This document shows, in pieces, positions 1 to 5,949 of a stretch of DNA of 7,394 nt. Source of the stretch: Actinomycetota bacterium (lineage in GTDB: Bacteria; Actinomycetota; UBA4738); the NCBI GenBank assembly GCA_013816105.1, contig JACDEY010000046.1:1-7394 (forward strand), read 5' to 3'. Numbering within the stretch: position 1 is the first letter of the stretch; every line of letters begins with the position of its first letter. The translations under genes and the position numbers were made by a program. The notes below the pieces were generated by a model that made no database searches, was not told the DNA's origin, and worked only from the letters and a program-made list of their open reading frames with translations.

Positions 1-441
1 CGCGGCCCGAAGCGCGCCCTCGTCGCCGGCGGTGAAGTAGACGGCAGCGGCCTCGTCCAGGACATCCCAGGCGAGCGGGTCATCGCGGCTGGGACCCAGC
101 CGCTCGCCGAGCGTGGTGATGGTCCGCTCCCCGCGATCGTCCACGAAGCTGAACGCCCGGCGCTGTGGCGTTGGGCGGAAGACGGCCTGCATCCGAACCC
201 CGAGCTCCGTGAGCTCGCGGCGGGCCCGATGGCCGAGAGGGTCATCGCCGAGGGCCGTGAACAGGGTGGCCGCGCCACCCAGCTTGGCCAGCTGAACGGC
301 CGCCACCGCGCCGCCGCCCGCCGGTTCCTCCCACGTCTCGCTCGCATGCACGATCTGCCCTGGCCGCGGAACCCTGGCGACGCGGGCGAACCGGACCCAC
401 TCCACGTGCCCGACAACGGCCACCTCGATTCGCGGTTGCAT
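1..441 (-). CDS. PfkB/ribokinase-family carbohydrate or nucleoside kinase, N-terminal part (cut by window edge)
   Basis: The minus-strand reading frame is open from an ATG at 441 to the window edge, giving 147 residues without a stop; the C-terminal part, with the usual ATP-site and catalytic GAGD motif, lies outside. The N-terminus reads as a ribokinase-type Rossmann fold: strand VAVVGHVEW (8-16), P-x-PG at 25-28, the glycine-rich sugar-binding stretch AGGGAVAAVQLAKLGG (41-56), then FTALGDDPLG (61-70), which matches the family's GxDxxG signature. The Asn common in GGxxxN is absent. DDRGERTITTLGERLG (101-116) fits the small lid sheet. Family members phosphorylate sugars, nucleosides or related alcohols with ATP in the cytoplasm; the substrate cannot be read from this part. 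The start is supported by AGGAAGG (448-454) six bases upstream. It is divergent from the Ser/Thr kinase gene. Confidence 0.85.
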   Translation of the reverse strand, partial: MQPRIEVAVVGHVEWVRFARVARVPRPGQIVHASETWEEPAGGGAVAAVQLAKLGGAATLFTALGDDPLGHRARRELTELGVRMQAVFRPTPQRRAFSFVDDRGERTITTLGERLGPSRDDPLAWDVLDEAAAVYFTAGDEGALRAA

Positions 442-447
442 CCTCCG

Positions 448-454
448 CCTTCCT
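448..454 (-). promoter_or_regulatory. Ribosome binding site of the PfkB-family gene
   Basis: AGGAAGG on the minus strand lies six bases before the ATG at 441, which supports that start. A second purine run, GGAGG, touches the ATG directly and is too close to act. The small inverted repeat CTCTC-ggat-GAGAG (453-466, minus-strand reading) slightly overlaps this site. With only a 5-bp stem, a regulatory role is doubtful. Confidence 0.6.
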
Positions 455-494
455 CTCATCCGAGAGAATCCCATTGCCCCGGACCGGAACTGGG

Positions 495-500
495 AATGTA
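495..500 (-). promoter_or_regulatory. Possible -10 box (TACATT) for the PfkB-family gene
   Basis: The 66-bp spacer between the divergent PfkB and kinase genes holds TACATT on the minus strand, a TANNNT-type -10. It would start transcription near 488 and leave a leader of about 47 nt containing the ribosome binding site. No good -35 hexamer is seen at the usual distance, so this is a weak call. No matching -10 is obvious for the kinase gene on the plus strand. Confidence 0.25.
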
Positions 501-507
501 GTTGCCG

Positions 508-2376
508 ATGAGCACCGATCCCCGGCTGAACTCGGCCCTCGCCGGATACCGCATCGAGTCGGTACTGGGTCGCGGGGGCATGGGCGTCGTCTACGGCGCC
601 ATCGACGAGGCGCTCGGGCGCCGGGTCGCCCTGAAGATCCTTGCCCCGCCGCTCGCGAACGACGAGGCGTTCCGCCGGCGGTTCGTCCGCGAGTCACGAA
701 TGGCGGCGGCGATCGATCACCCCAACATCGTGCCGATCTATGAGGCCGGGAAGGCCGGTGGCGCCCTCTACATCGCGATGCGCTACGTGGACGGAACGGA
801 CCTGGGCGCCCTAATCGAACGGGACGGACCCCTTTCGCCGGAGAGGGCGCTGGACATCCTGGAGCAGGTGGCCCGCGCCCTGGACGCCGCACACGCCCGG
901 GGGCTGATCCACCGGGACGTCAAGCCCGCCAACATCCTGCTGACGGCGGGTCAACGGCCGGATGCTCCGGAGCACGTGTACCTGACCGACTTCGGCCTCA
1001 GTCGCGCGATGAGTTCACCATCGGACATCACCCAGGCGGGGCAGGTGGTCGGAAGCCCCCATTACATGGCACCCGAACAGATCCGCGGAGAGCCCGTCGA
1101 CGGGCGTACGGACATCTACTCGCTTGGCTGCGTGCTCTACAGCTGCCTCACCGGCCGGCCTCCGTTCGAGAAGGACACCGTCATCGCCGCGGCCTACGCG
1201 CACCTGTCCGAGACGCCTCCTCCGCTGAGTGGACTTCGACGCGACCTTCCCGTCGACCTCGACGCGATCGTGGGAACCGCCATCGCCAAAGCGAAGGAGG
1301 ATCGGTACCCGACCTGTGGCGCCTTCCTGGCCGCCGCTCGGGGGGCCGGGCTCCCGGGCTCCGCTCTCGCCTCCCCGATCGCGGTAGCGGCCACTCGGGA
1401 TGGCGACGGATGGTCGCGGGGCCGCCGATGGGGCGCATGGCTCGCCGGCGCCACTCTGGTCACGGCGCTCGCGCTCTTCATCCTCCTCGGGCTTCCGGCC
1501 CTGCGAGACCGGCAGGAGGGCCCCGCAGCACCGGGCCCAGAGGACGCGGCGATTGGGGGCGAGGCCGCCCGCGTCGCCAACACTCTCGTTATGAGCTCCA
1601 GCGGAGGGCGCGTCCGGTTCCTCACCGAGGGCGAGGTGGCCGATGGGGCCGCCTCTTGGTCCCCCGACGGCACGGAGATCGCCTTCGCGAGCTCAAGAGA
1701 TGGGGCCCAAGACATCTTCGTGATGAACGCGGATGGCTCCAGCATCCGCCGGCTCACCGAGGATCCAGAGCCCGACCGGCACCCGGCATGGTCTCCGGAC
1801 GGGGCCCGCGTCGCCTACGAGACGACCGTCCAGGGCAGAGCACAGATCTTCGTGATTCCGGCGGAGGGCGGGGAGGCTACGCAACTGACCGACGACCGAT
1901 TCGACAATCGCATGCCGGCCTGGTCCCCGGACGGCGACCGGATCGCGTTCGTGCGGATCCAGGGGGCCGAAGGGGACATCTACGTCATGGAGGCCGATGG
2001 AGGCGAGGCGGTCGCGTTGACCGACACTCCGGCGAACGAGCGCGCGCCCGCCTGGTCTCCGGACGGCACGCGGATCGCCTTCCACAGCACCACGGAGGCC
2101 GAGCAGATCTTCGTGATGGCCGCCGATGGCACGGACGTCCAGCAGCTGACCGACTTGCCTCTCACCGGCTCGAACCCGGTCTGGTCGCCGGACGGAAAGA
2201 TGATCGCCTTCGTCCAGGTAGTGGCCGGGCGCACTCACATCGCCGTCATGGAGTCGGACGGCTCGAACGTCCGGAACCTGACGCAGAATCAGAACAGCGA
2301 CGCGAACCCGGACTGGTCACCGGATGGCACGAAGATCGTCTTCACGAGAACCATGATGTTTCAGGGAGCTTCCTGA
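508..2376 (+). CDS. Transmembrane PknB-like Ser/Thr protein kinase with six-bladed TolB/PD40-type propeller sensor domain
   Basis: The product (622 aa from ATG 508; an in-frame TTG at 502 would add two residues) has three parts. The kinase domain (about 14-285) is complete: P-loop GRGGMGVVY (21-29), ATP-anchoring K43, catalytic HRDVKPAN with D137, DFG 161-163, Ser/Thr-rich activation loop, APE 188-190. A basic patch (GRR) precedes one hydrophobic helix (about 308-332). A short linker leads to a C-terminal propeller with six WSPDG repeats whose Trp are at 384, 428, 472, 516, 559 and 603. With the kinase inside, the propeller would be extracytoplasmic and act as a ligand or protein sensor, as in mycobacterial PknD, which uses NHL-type blades instead. 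No PASTA domains are present. Substrates are unknown. No clear Shine-Dalgarno precedes the start. Ku follows 41 bp downstream on the same strand, so co-transcription is possible. Confidence 0.93.
   Translation: MSTDPRLNSALAGYRIESVLGRGGMGVVYGAIDEALGRRVALKILAPPLANDEAFRRRFVRESRMAAAIDHPNIVPIYEAGKAGGALYIAMRYVDGTDLGALIERDGPLSPERALDILEQVARALDAAHARGLIHRDVKPANILLTAGQRPDAPEHVYLTDFGLSRAMSSPSDITQAGQVVGSPHYMAPEQIRGEPVDGRTDIYSLGCVLYSCLTGRPPFEKDTVIAAAYAHLSETPPPLSGLRRDLPVDLDAIVGTAIAKAKEDRYPTCGAFLAAARGAGLPGSALASPIAVAATRDGDGWSRGRRWGAWLAGATLVTALALFILLGLPALRDRQEGPAAPGPEDAAIGGEAARVANTLVMSSSGGRVRFLTEGEVADGAASWSPDGTEIAFASSRDGAQDIFVMNADGSSIRRLTEDPEPDRHPAWSPDGARVAYETTVQGRAQIFVIPAEGGEATQLTDDRFDNRMPAWSPDGDRIAFVRIQGAEGDIYVMEADGGEAVALTDTPANERAPAWSPDGTRIAFHSTTEAEQIFVMAADGTDVQQLTDLPLTGSNPVWSPDGKMIAFVQVVAGRTHIAVMESDGSNVRNLTQNQNSDANPDWSPDGTKIVFTRTMMFQGAS
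1585..2373 (+). repeat. Six in-frame PD40/WD40-like blade repeats in the kinase gene
   Basis: The codons for the Trp of WSPDG start at 1657, 1789, 1921, 2053, 2182 and 2314, giving a period of 132, 132, 132, 129 and 132 bp. Each unit reads roughly WSPDG-xx-IAF-x(8-11)-IFVM-x-ADG-x(5)-LT. The sixth unit stops soon after its first strand (IVFTRTM), so it lacks the IFVM...ADG...LT half. That missing half is present before the first WSPDG as LVMSSSGGRVRFLTEGE (360-376). This fits a circularly closed ('velcro') six-bladed propeller; closure is inferred from the repeat pattern. Confidence 0.85.
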
Positions 2377-2403
2377 ACCGGGTTCGGTCTAGGCTAGCCA
2401 CGA

Positions 2404-2410
2404 GGGAGGA
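2404..2410 (+). promoter_or_regulatory. Strong ribosome binding site of the Ku gene
   Basis: GGGAGGA lies seven bases before the ATG at 2418. It fixes the Ku start, since the same reading frame is open far upstream through the kinase gene and would otherwise allow a much longer, spurious protein. Confidence 0.8.
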
Positions 2411-2417
2411 AGAACAG

Positions 2418-3356
2418 ATGCCACAGGCGGTCTGGCGGGGCTCTTTGAGCTTCGGGCTCGTCAACATCCCGGTGAAGGTGTACAGCGCCACCTCGCCCAA
2501 GGACATCCGTTTCCGTGAGATTCAGGGGGAGACCGGCAGGCGAATCCGGCACCGGCGAACGGTGGAGCCGGACGAGAACGCGGCGAGCTCTCGCCCACCC
2601 TCGCCGCAGGATGAGGGGACGATCCGCTCCGGGAACGGTTCGGACGAGGCTAGCTCGGCCGCGGAGACGGCGCCTCCCCGGGGCGTCCAGGGGCTCGAGG
2701 TGCCACACGCGGAGGTCGTCAAGGGGTACGAGGTGGCGCCGGACCGATACGTCACGCTGAGCGCCGAAGAGCTCGCGGGCATCGCACCGGAGCAGACGCA
2801 CTCCATCGAGATCGAGGAGTTCGTCGACCTCGCCGAGATCGATCCGGTGTTCTTCGAACGGAGCTACTACGTGACGCCGCAGCCCGGAACCGGAGGCGAG
2901 CGGCCGTACTGGCTCCTCCGTCAGGCCATGGAACGAGCGGGCAAGGTCGGCATCGCGCGTTTCGTGCTCCGGACGAAGGAATATCTCACGGCCATCCGCC
3001 CGCAGAGCCACGTCCTCGTCCTCGAGACGTTGTTCTACGCGGATGAGGTTCGCGATCCGCGGGAGCTTCGGATCGCCCCTCCCGTGGACGTCCCGCGGCG
3101 AGAGGTCGAGATGGCGGAGCGCTTCATCGCGGCCCTGTCGGCCACGTGGGACCCGGGCCGCCACGAGGATCGGTACCGAGAGCGCGTCCTCGAACTGGTC
3201 CGGTCGAAGGGAGGAGCAACGGAGATCGTGGAGGCTCCGGCACCCTCCCCCCCGAAGGTGTCAGACCTCATGGCCGCCCTCAGGGCGAGCGTCGAACAGG
3301 CCAAGTCCGACCGTGCCGGAGGGGCCCGGGCGCGGAGGCGGCGCGACACGGGCTGA
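2418..3356 (+). CDS. ku: Bacterial Ku protein, non-homologous end-joining DNA-end binder, with disordered insertion
   Basis: Homodimeric bacterial Ku threads onto double-strand DNA ends and recruits the multifunctional ligase LigD. The 312-residue product starts with the family signature WRGSLSFGLVNIPVKVYSAT (6-25), followed by the later core motifs VVKGYEV (100-106), IEIEEFVDLAEIDPVFFERS (130-149), KVGIARFVLR (176-185) and LVLETLFYADEVRDP (200-214). The C-terminus has KVSDLMAALRASVEQAK (280-296), typical of the LigD-interacting and DNA-binding tail, and ends in a basic run (RARRRR). The odd part is residues 48-94: where the family normally has a short loop of about seven residues, here are about 47, rich in Ser, Pro, Glu, Asp and Ala and lacking Cys. 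The frame remains open and both flanks align, so this looks like a true insertion. No ligD is in the window. Ku follows the kinase gene and converges on glgC. Confidence 0.95.
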   Translation: MPQAVWRGSLSFGLVNIPVKVYSATSPKDIRFREIQGETGRRIRHRRTVEPDENAASSRPPSPQDEGTIRSGNGSDEASSAAETAPPRGVQGLEVPHAEVVKGYEVAPDRYVTLSAEELAGIAPEQTHSIEIEEFVDLAEIDPVFFERSYYVTPQPGTGGERPYWLLRQAMERAGKVGIARFVLRTKEYLTAIRPQSHVLVLETLFYADEVRDPRELRIAPPVDVPRREVEMAERFIAALSATWDPGRHEDRYRERVLELVRSKGGATEIVEAPAPSPPKVSDLMAALRASVEQAKSDRAGGARARRRRDTG

Positions 3357-3361
3357 CACCT

Positions 3362-4594
3362 CTACTCGACCTTCTGCCCCTTCCCGATCACCACGATGCC
3401 GCCCGCCGAGACCGTGAAGCGCGTGCGGTCGAGGTCCGCGTCCACGCCGATGCGAGCCCCCTCGGGGATCCGAACGTTCTTGTCGACTATGGCGTTGCGG
3501 ACGACCGAGTGCCGCCCGAGCTCAACGCCGTGCATCAGCACCGACCGCTCCACCTCCGCGAACGAATGCACGTGCACTCCCGGAGAGATGATCGACCGGC
3601 GGACGACGGAGCCGGAGATCACCGCCCCGGCGCACACCATGGAGTCGAGGGCGTGGCCGACCCGCCCCGGCTCTTCGATTACGAACTTCGCCGGAGGAAG
3701 GGGGCCGCTCCAGGTCAGGATCGGCCACTCCGGGTTGTAGAGGTTGAACACCGGGTGCACGGAGACTAGGTCCATGTTCGCCTCGTAGTAGGCGTCCAGC
3801 GTCCCCACGTCGCGCCAGTACCCACGGTCCCTATCCGTCGAGCCGGGCACCTCGTTCGTCGCGAAGTCGTACACCTCGGCCTCTCCCGAGCGAACGAGCA
3901 TAGGGATGATGTCACCCCCCAGGTCGTGGCCCGAGCGTTCCTCCGCGGCATCGACCGTGACTGCCTCGATGAGCGTCCTCGTCGAGAAGACGTAGTTCCC
4001 CATGGATGCGTACACGCGATCCGGTGCGTCCGCCAGGCCGACGGGGTCCAGTGGCTTCTCTCGAAAGGCCGAGATGCGCCTGCCGTCCTCCGCCGTCTCG
4101 ACGACGCCGAACTGGTCCGCCTGCGAGATGGGGACCCTAATGGCCGCCACGGTGACGCCGGCTCCGGAGGCGACGTGCTGTTCCACCATCTGGCGCGGAT
4201 CCATCCGGTAGATGTGGTCCGCCCCGAACACGCAGACGTATTCCGGGGACTCGTCGTGGACGAGGTTCAGGTTCTGAAAGATCGCGTCCGCGGAACCTGC
4301 GAACCACCTCGGACCCCGGCGCATCTGGGCCGGCACGGGCGTGACGTAGTTTCCGAGCAGCGGCGACAAACGCCACGTCGTGGTGACGTGACGGTCGAGG
4401 CTGTGGCTCTTGTACTGCGTGAGGACCGCGATCTTCAGGTAGCCGGCGTTGACCAGGTTCGAGAGCACGAAGTCGATGAGCCGGTAGTTGCCCCCGAACG
4501 GCACGGCCGGTTTGGCGCGATCGGCGGTGAGCGGTGCGAGCCGCTTGCCCTCCCCGCCGGCCAACACGATCCCGAATATCCGGGGATTCGCCAT
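3362..4594 (-). CDS. glgC: Glucose-1-phosphate adenylyltransferase (ADP-glucose pyrophosphorylase)
   Basis: GlgC makes ADP-glucose from glucose-1-phosphate and ATP, the committed step of bacterial glycogen synthesis, in the cytoplasm. The 410 residues match the usual length (about 400-430). N-terminal nucleotidyltransferase domain: [16 protein letters not shown] (8-23), [15 protein letters not shown] (28-42), GSADAIFQN (100-108), GADHIYRMD (124-132, metal-binding Asp), FREKP (177-181, Lys contacting glucose-1-phosphate), SMGNYVF (197-203), GYWRDVGT (258-265). A left-handed beta-helix follows from about 315 to 395. GlgC is usually an allosteric tetramer; the effector cannot be read here. The ATG at 4594 lacks a Shine-Dalgarno, but a TAGATT box lies exactly 6 nt upstream, suggesting a leaderless transcript. 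Its 3' end is 5 bp from the Ku stop. No other glycogen gene is visible. Confidence 0.97.
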   Translation of the reverse strand: MANPRIFGIVLAGGEGKRLAPLTADRAKPAVPFGGNYRLIDFVLSNLVNAGYLKIAVLTQYKSHSLDRHVTTTWRLSPLLGNYVTPVPAQMRRGPRWFAGSADAIFQNLNLVHDESPEYVCVFGADHIYRMDPRQMVEQHVASGAGVTVAAIRVPISQADQFGVVETAEDGRRISAFREKPLDPVGLADAPDRVYASMGNYVFSTRTLIEAVTVDAAEERSGHDLGGDIIPMLVRSGEAEVYDFATNEVPGSTDRDRGYWRDVGTLDAYYEANMDLVSVHPVFNLYNPEWPILTWSGPLPPAKFVIEEPGRVGHALDSMVCAGAVISGSVVRRSIISPGVHVHSFAEVERSVLMHGVELGRHSVVRNAIVDKNVRIPEGARIGVDADLDRTRFTVSAGGIVVIGKGQKVE

Positions 4595-4637
4595 GGCCGC
4601 AATCTACCGGTCCGCGGCCCATCCGTAGAATCGGCGG
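4595..4637. promoter_or_regulatory. Divergent promoter spacer between glgC and the GNAT gene, with paired leaderless-type -10 boxes
   Basis: Only 43 bp separate the two divergent start codons. On the plus strand TAGAAT (4626-4631) is followed by six bases and then GTG 4638. On the minus strand TAGATT (4606-4601) is followed by six bases and then ATG 4594. In both cases transcription would begin on the first base of the start codon, the hallmark of leaderless mRNAs, and neither gene has a Shine-Dalgarno. Each -10 lies where the other promoter's -35 would be, so the two are likely mutually exclusive. Dyads are present: TCTAC (4603-4607)/GTAGA (4625-4629) and GGCCGC (4595-4600)/GCGGCC (4614-4619). 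Confidence 0.6.
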
Positions 4638-5630
4638 GTGGCAACGCGGTCCTCACCCATCGCCCTGGAAGCCGTCTCCTACGACGATCCCGTTGCCGCC
4701 ACCATGCGCGAGCGCCTCACCGCGGAGCTCGAGGAGCGGTACCGGGAGGCCCGCGGCGGGAGGGCTCATGCGGGGTCGAGGTCGCGCCCCACGCCCGAGC
4801 AGTTCGATCCCCCGGACGGGGTCTTCCTCGTGGCGTTCGCCGGGACGAGGGCCGTCGGGTGCGGCGGGCTTCGAAGGTGGGGCCCGGGGATCGGCGAGAT
4901 CAAGCGGATGTACGTCGATCCGACCGCCCGCGGCAGCGGCATCGGGCGAGCGATACTCGAGGGGCTGGAGGCGGCCGCCCGGGATCGCGGGTATAGCTCG
5001 ATCCGGCTCGAGACCGGGACCCCCCAGCCCGAGGCCGTGGCGCTCTACGAATCGGCCGGATACGTGCGCGTGCAGCCCTACCGGTGGGACTGGTCGCACG
5101 ACCTGAGCGTGGCCCTGGAGAAGCACCTCCGCCCCGGGCCTGCGCCCGGCCAGATCGTCCTCCACGACGACGCCAGGTTCGACGACCCAGAGGCCGTGGA
5201 ACTCTGCCGGCGCCTCGAGTACGAAGATGAGCAGAGGTACGGCCCGTACGACGAGTCGGGTCCCCAAGACCACCACCACGTTCCCCCCGAGCCGGCCGAG
5301 TTCGTACCGCCGGCCGGGCGGTTCGTGGTGGCCCGCCTCGACGGCCGCTCGGTCGGTTGCGGCGGGATCCGGCCCTACGAGGGGCTCACCGCCGACATCA
5401 AGCGGATGTACGTCGATCCCCCTGCGCGGAGACGCGGGATCGGACGGATGATCCTCTCGCGCCTGGAGGAAGCCGCCGGGAAACTCGGCTACCGGGCGGC
5501 GAGGCTGGAGACCGGCCTCATGCAGCCCGAGGCGATCGCCCTCTACTATTCCGCCGGGTACGAACGCGTCGCGCCCTACGGAGAGCACCTCGACGACCCT
5601 ATGAGCGCCTGCTACGAGAGGGCTCTTTGA
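4638..5630 (+). CDS. Tandem double-GNAT N-acetyltransferase
   Basis: The 330-residue product is two GNAT (Gcn5-related, acetyl-CoA dependent) domains in a row, about 8-162 and 172-330. Each has a VGCGG strand (73-77; 239-243), motif A EIKRMYVDPTARGSGIGRAI (87-106) and DIKRMYVDPPARRRGIGRMI (253-272) with the acetyl-CoA pyrophosphate loop R-x-x-G-x-G, then ETG..QPEA.ALY.SAGY (125-142; 291-308). Both copies therefore look able to bind acetyl-CoA. The acceptor is unknown. Mycothiol synthase MshD is also a double GNAT in actinobacteria, but I see nothing specific for it here and do not assign that role. The GTG start is chosen because TAGAAT ends six bases before it (leaderless pattern) and it leaves a full first domain. 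It is divergent from glgC and converges on the small membrane-protein gene. Confidence 0.9.
   Translation: MATRSSPIALEAVSYDDPVAATMRERLTAELEERYREARGGRAHAGSRSRPTPEQFDPPDGVFLVAFAGTRAVGCGGLRRWGPGIGEIKRMYVDPTARGSGIGRAILEGLEAAARDRGYSSIRLETGTPQPEAVALYESAGYVRVQPYRWDWSHDLSVALEKHLRPGPAPGQIVLHDDARFDDPEAVELCRRLEYEDEQRYGPYDESGPQDHHHVPPEPAEFVPPAGRFVVARLDGRSVGCGGIRPYEGLTADIKRMYVDPPARRRGIGRMILSRLEEAAGKLGYRAARLETGLMQPEAIALYYSAGYERVAPYGEHLDDPMSACYERAL
4899..4921 (+). repeat. 23-bp exact direct repeat, copy 1 (GNAT motif A)
   Basis: Identical at the nucleotide level to 5397-5419, 498 bp (166 codons, in frame) downstream. It encodes IKRMYVDP, the start of the acetyl-CoA binding motif A. It is a trace of the internal gene duplication and the most conserved stretch between the two halves. 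Confidence 0.9.
5397..5419 (+). repeat. 23-bp exact direct repeat, copy 2 (GNAT motif A)
   Basis: Second copy of the repeat at 4899-4921, in the second GNAT domain. Recombination between the copies would remove one domain in frame and leave a single-GNAT protein. Confidence 0.9.
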
Positions 5631-5638
5631 CCGCGGTC
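5629..5638. repeat. 10-bp perfect palindrome at a convergent gene junction
   Basis: GACCGCGGTC spans the end of the GNAT stop codon and the 8-bp gap to the stop of the convergent small membrane-protein gene. It has no loop and no T-tract, so it is not a convincing intrinsic terminator. It could be chance in GC-rich DNA. Confidence 0.35.
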
Positions 5639-5854
5639 TCAGGCCGAGACGGTCTCTCCCCGGCCCGCCTGGACGACGCGCCGCATCGTCTTGACGAAGC
5701 TGTAGATCGAGAGCGCCAAGAATACCGCCCCGATCACGGCCAGTATCTGGTCCCTGCCGAAGGGCGTGTGCTCGGAGACCGGCCCGGCGACCCTCTCGCC
5801 GACCCGACCGCGCCACCCCGTGAGTCCGGCCTTCCCCATCTCCTTCACGTTCAT
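5639..5854 (-). CDS. Small single-pass membrane protein of unknown function (71 aa)
   Basis: I do not recognise a family. The 71 residues comprise a basic, glycine-rich N-terminal half (K4, K8, R15, R17, R21), one clear hydrophobic helix ILAVIGAVFLALSIYSFV (about 37-54), then a short basic tail KTMRRVVQAGRGE. There is no cleavable signal peptide or cysteine. It is probably real: a strong GAGGAGG (5860-5866) sits five bases before the ATG, a TAAGCT -10-like box lies further upstream (5885-5890), and the helix is unlikely by chance in a shadow frame. It is divergent from the PLD-family gene across a 95-bp spacer and converges on the GNAT gene. A role as a membrane anchor or partner of a neighbour is possible but unsupported. 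Confidence 0.7.
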   Translation of the reverse strand: MNVKEMGKAGLTGWRGRVGERVAGPVSEHTPFGRDQILAVIGAVFLALSIYSFVKTMRRVVQAGRGETVSA

Positions 5855-5859
5855 CGGAA

Positions 5860-5866
5860 CCTCCTC
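5860..5866 (-). promoter_or_regulatory. Strong ribosome binding site of the small membrane-protein gene
   Basis: GAGGAGG on the minus strand, five bases before the ATG at 5854. It is one of the best Shine-Dalgarno matches in the window and is the main evidence that the 71-residue frame is translated. Confidence 0.75.
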
Positions 5867-5884
5867 GTTACCGTAGGTGCTATG

Positions 5885-5890
5885 AGCTTA
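5885..5890 (-). promoter_or_regulatory. Possible -10 box (TAAGCT) for the small membrane-protein gene
   Basis: TAAGCT on the minus strand fits TANNNT and would start transcription near 5878, giving a leader of about 24 nt that contains the ribosome binding site. No clear -35 hexamer is seen. The large dyad at 5892-5929 lies directly upstream, where a regulator could act on this promoter. Confidence 0.35.
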
Positions 5891-5891
5891 C

Positions 5892-5929
5892 GGTCGCGCT
5901 GCCCACCCGTGGTCCGTTTGGGCGCGACC
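5892..5929. repeat. Inverted repeat (11-bp arms, 2-nt bulge) in the divergent spacer before the PLD gene
   Basis: The left arm GGTCGCGC-TG-CCCA (5892-5905) pairs with the right arm TGGGCGCGACC (5919-5929); the only break is a TG bulge at 5900-5901 in the left arm. The eight outer base pairs are perfect. A smaller CCAC-cc-GTGG palindrome (5903-5912) sits at the inner edge of the left arm and reaches into the loop. It lies between the small membrane-protein gene and the PLD-family gene, next to the TAAGCT box, so it may be an operator shared by both. It could also fold in a transcript reading through. Confidence 0.5.
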
Positions 5930-5949
5930 ACCTCGGGTCATATCTCAGC

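Noticed and set aside
453..466. CTCTC-atcc-GAGAG inverted repeat as an operator or RNA switch
   Set aside because: Only five base pairs; it touches the PfkB ribosome binding site but is too weak to call a regulatory element.
242..892. 216-codon minus-strand open frame over the kinase N-terminus and the PfkB start
   Set aside because: It conflicts with both the PfkB fold and the kinase catalytic motifs, and its Arg/Pro-rich translation is typical of antisense frames at high GC.
2375..2385. GAACC-g-GGTTC palindrome after the kinase as a terminator
   Set aside because: A one-base loop with no following T-run; it does not look like an intrinsic terminator.
1410..2417. Long open frame that runs upstream of Ku in the same frame through the kinase gene
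   Set aside because: It overlaps the well-supported kinase/propeller coding region in another frame, its translation is Arg/Gly-rich without domain features, and Ku has its own ATG with a strong ribosome binding site.
3926..4996. 356-codon plus-strand open frame across the glgC start and into the GNAT gene
   Set aside because: It is antisense to conserved GlgC motifs and then out of frame with GNAT; the translation is Arg/Asp-rich low complexity.
5636..5656. GTCTC/GAGAC/GTCTC triple as a terminator between GNAT and the small membrane-protein gene
   Set aside because: Competing 5-bp stems without a T-tract, lying partly in the coding end of the small gene.
4653..5816. 387-codon open frame antisense to the double-GNAT gene
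   Set aside because: It is a GC-rich shadow: the duplicated GNAT halves make its translation look repeated, but it has no recognisable domain, while the plus strand has two full GNAT domains.
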